From NCBI GenBank assembly GCA_015222985.1, contig JADFWI010000550.1, positions 1 to 5,820 of the forward strand: 5,820 bases of DNA. Direction: 5' to 3'. Positions 5,769 through 5,820 of this stretch are shown here, piece after piece. The translations under genes and the position numbers were made by a program. The DNA is from Pseudomonadota bacterium. Lineage in GTDB: Bacteria > Desulfobacterota > Desulfobacteria > Desulfobacterales > C00003060. Each line of letters begins with the position of its first letter. Position 1 is the stretch's first letter. The notes beneath the pieces were generated by a model. It saw nothing but the letters and a program-made list of their open reading frames with translations, was not told where the DNA came from and searched no databases.

Positions 5769-5820
5769 TGGCGAGGCATAACAGCATTTCCCAAAATATG
5801 ATTAGACAAAAGATAAATTC

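Overview
This 5.8 kb window appears to come from an anaerobic bacterium, most likely a Desulfobacterota (deltaproteobacterial) relative. The inference rests on the style of the iron-sulfur protein, the mixed GC content and the dispersed C/G-rich palindromes; no marker gene settles the taxonomy.

Layout from left to right. Bases 1-652 hold no convincing gene. They contain a long imperfect palindrome (182-303) whose G.U wobbles suggest a + strand RNA hairpin, and two short inverted repeats just before the first gene. Next, on the + strand, is a 376-residue iron-sulfur protein (653-1783) with a predicted winged-helix-like N-terminus, a CxCR cysteine cluster, a striking CCCCGCCC run and two C-terminal ferredoxin-type [4Fe-4S] motifs. 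After about 190 bases comes pyrF (1973-2689, +), orotidine-5'-phosphate decarboxylase of UMP synthesis, visibly richer in A+T than its neighbours.

Between pyrF and the next gene lies a compact repeat element (2745-2896). It has 13-bp inverted repeats near its ends, an identical 8-bp direct repeat (AAAGAGTT) on each side, and a core of nested C/G-rich hairpins. It looks like a MITE-type insertion and probably also ends transcription from both sides. Converging on it from the right is an 882-residue SNF2-family ATPase on the - strand (2903-5551) with two N-terminal Cys/His zinc modules, the second a canonical SWIM finger. Immediately upstream of that gene, in the same direction, is a short coding-like reading frame (5571-5723) that may be a small gene or the tail of a decayed one. 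The final ~50 bases show nothing I can assign.

The three main genes share no evident pathway: an uncharacterised redox or regulatory protein, a housekeeping pyrimidine enzyme, and a DNA/nucleoprotein remodelling ATPase. I see no complete defence system, CRISPR array, transposase, tRNA or rRNA. The most noteworthy items are the target-duplication-flanked repeat, the 5' RNA-like hairpin, the short frame ahead of the SNF2 gene, and the cysteine-rich iron-sulfur protein.
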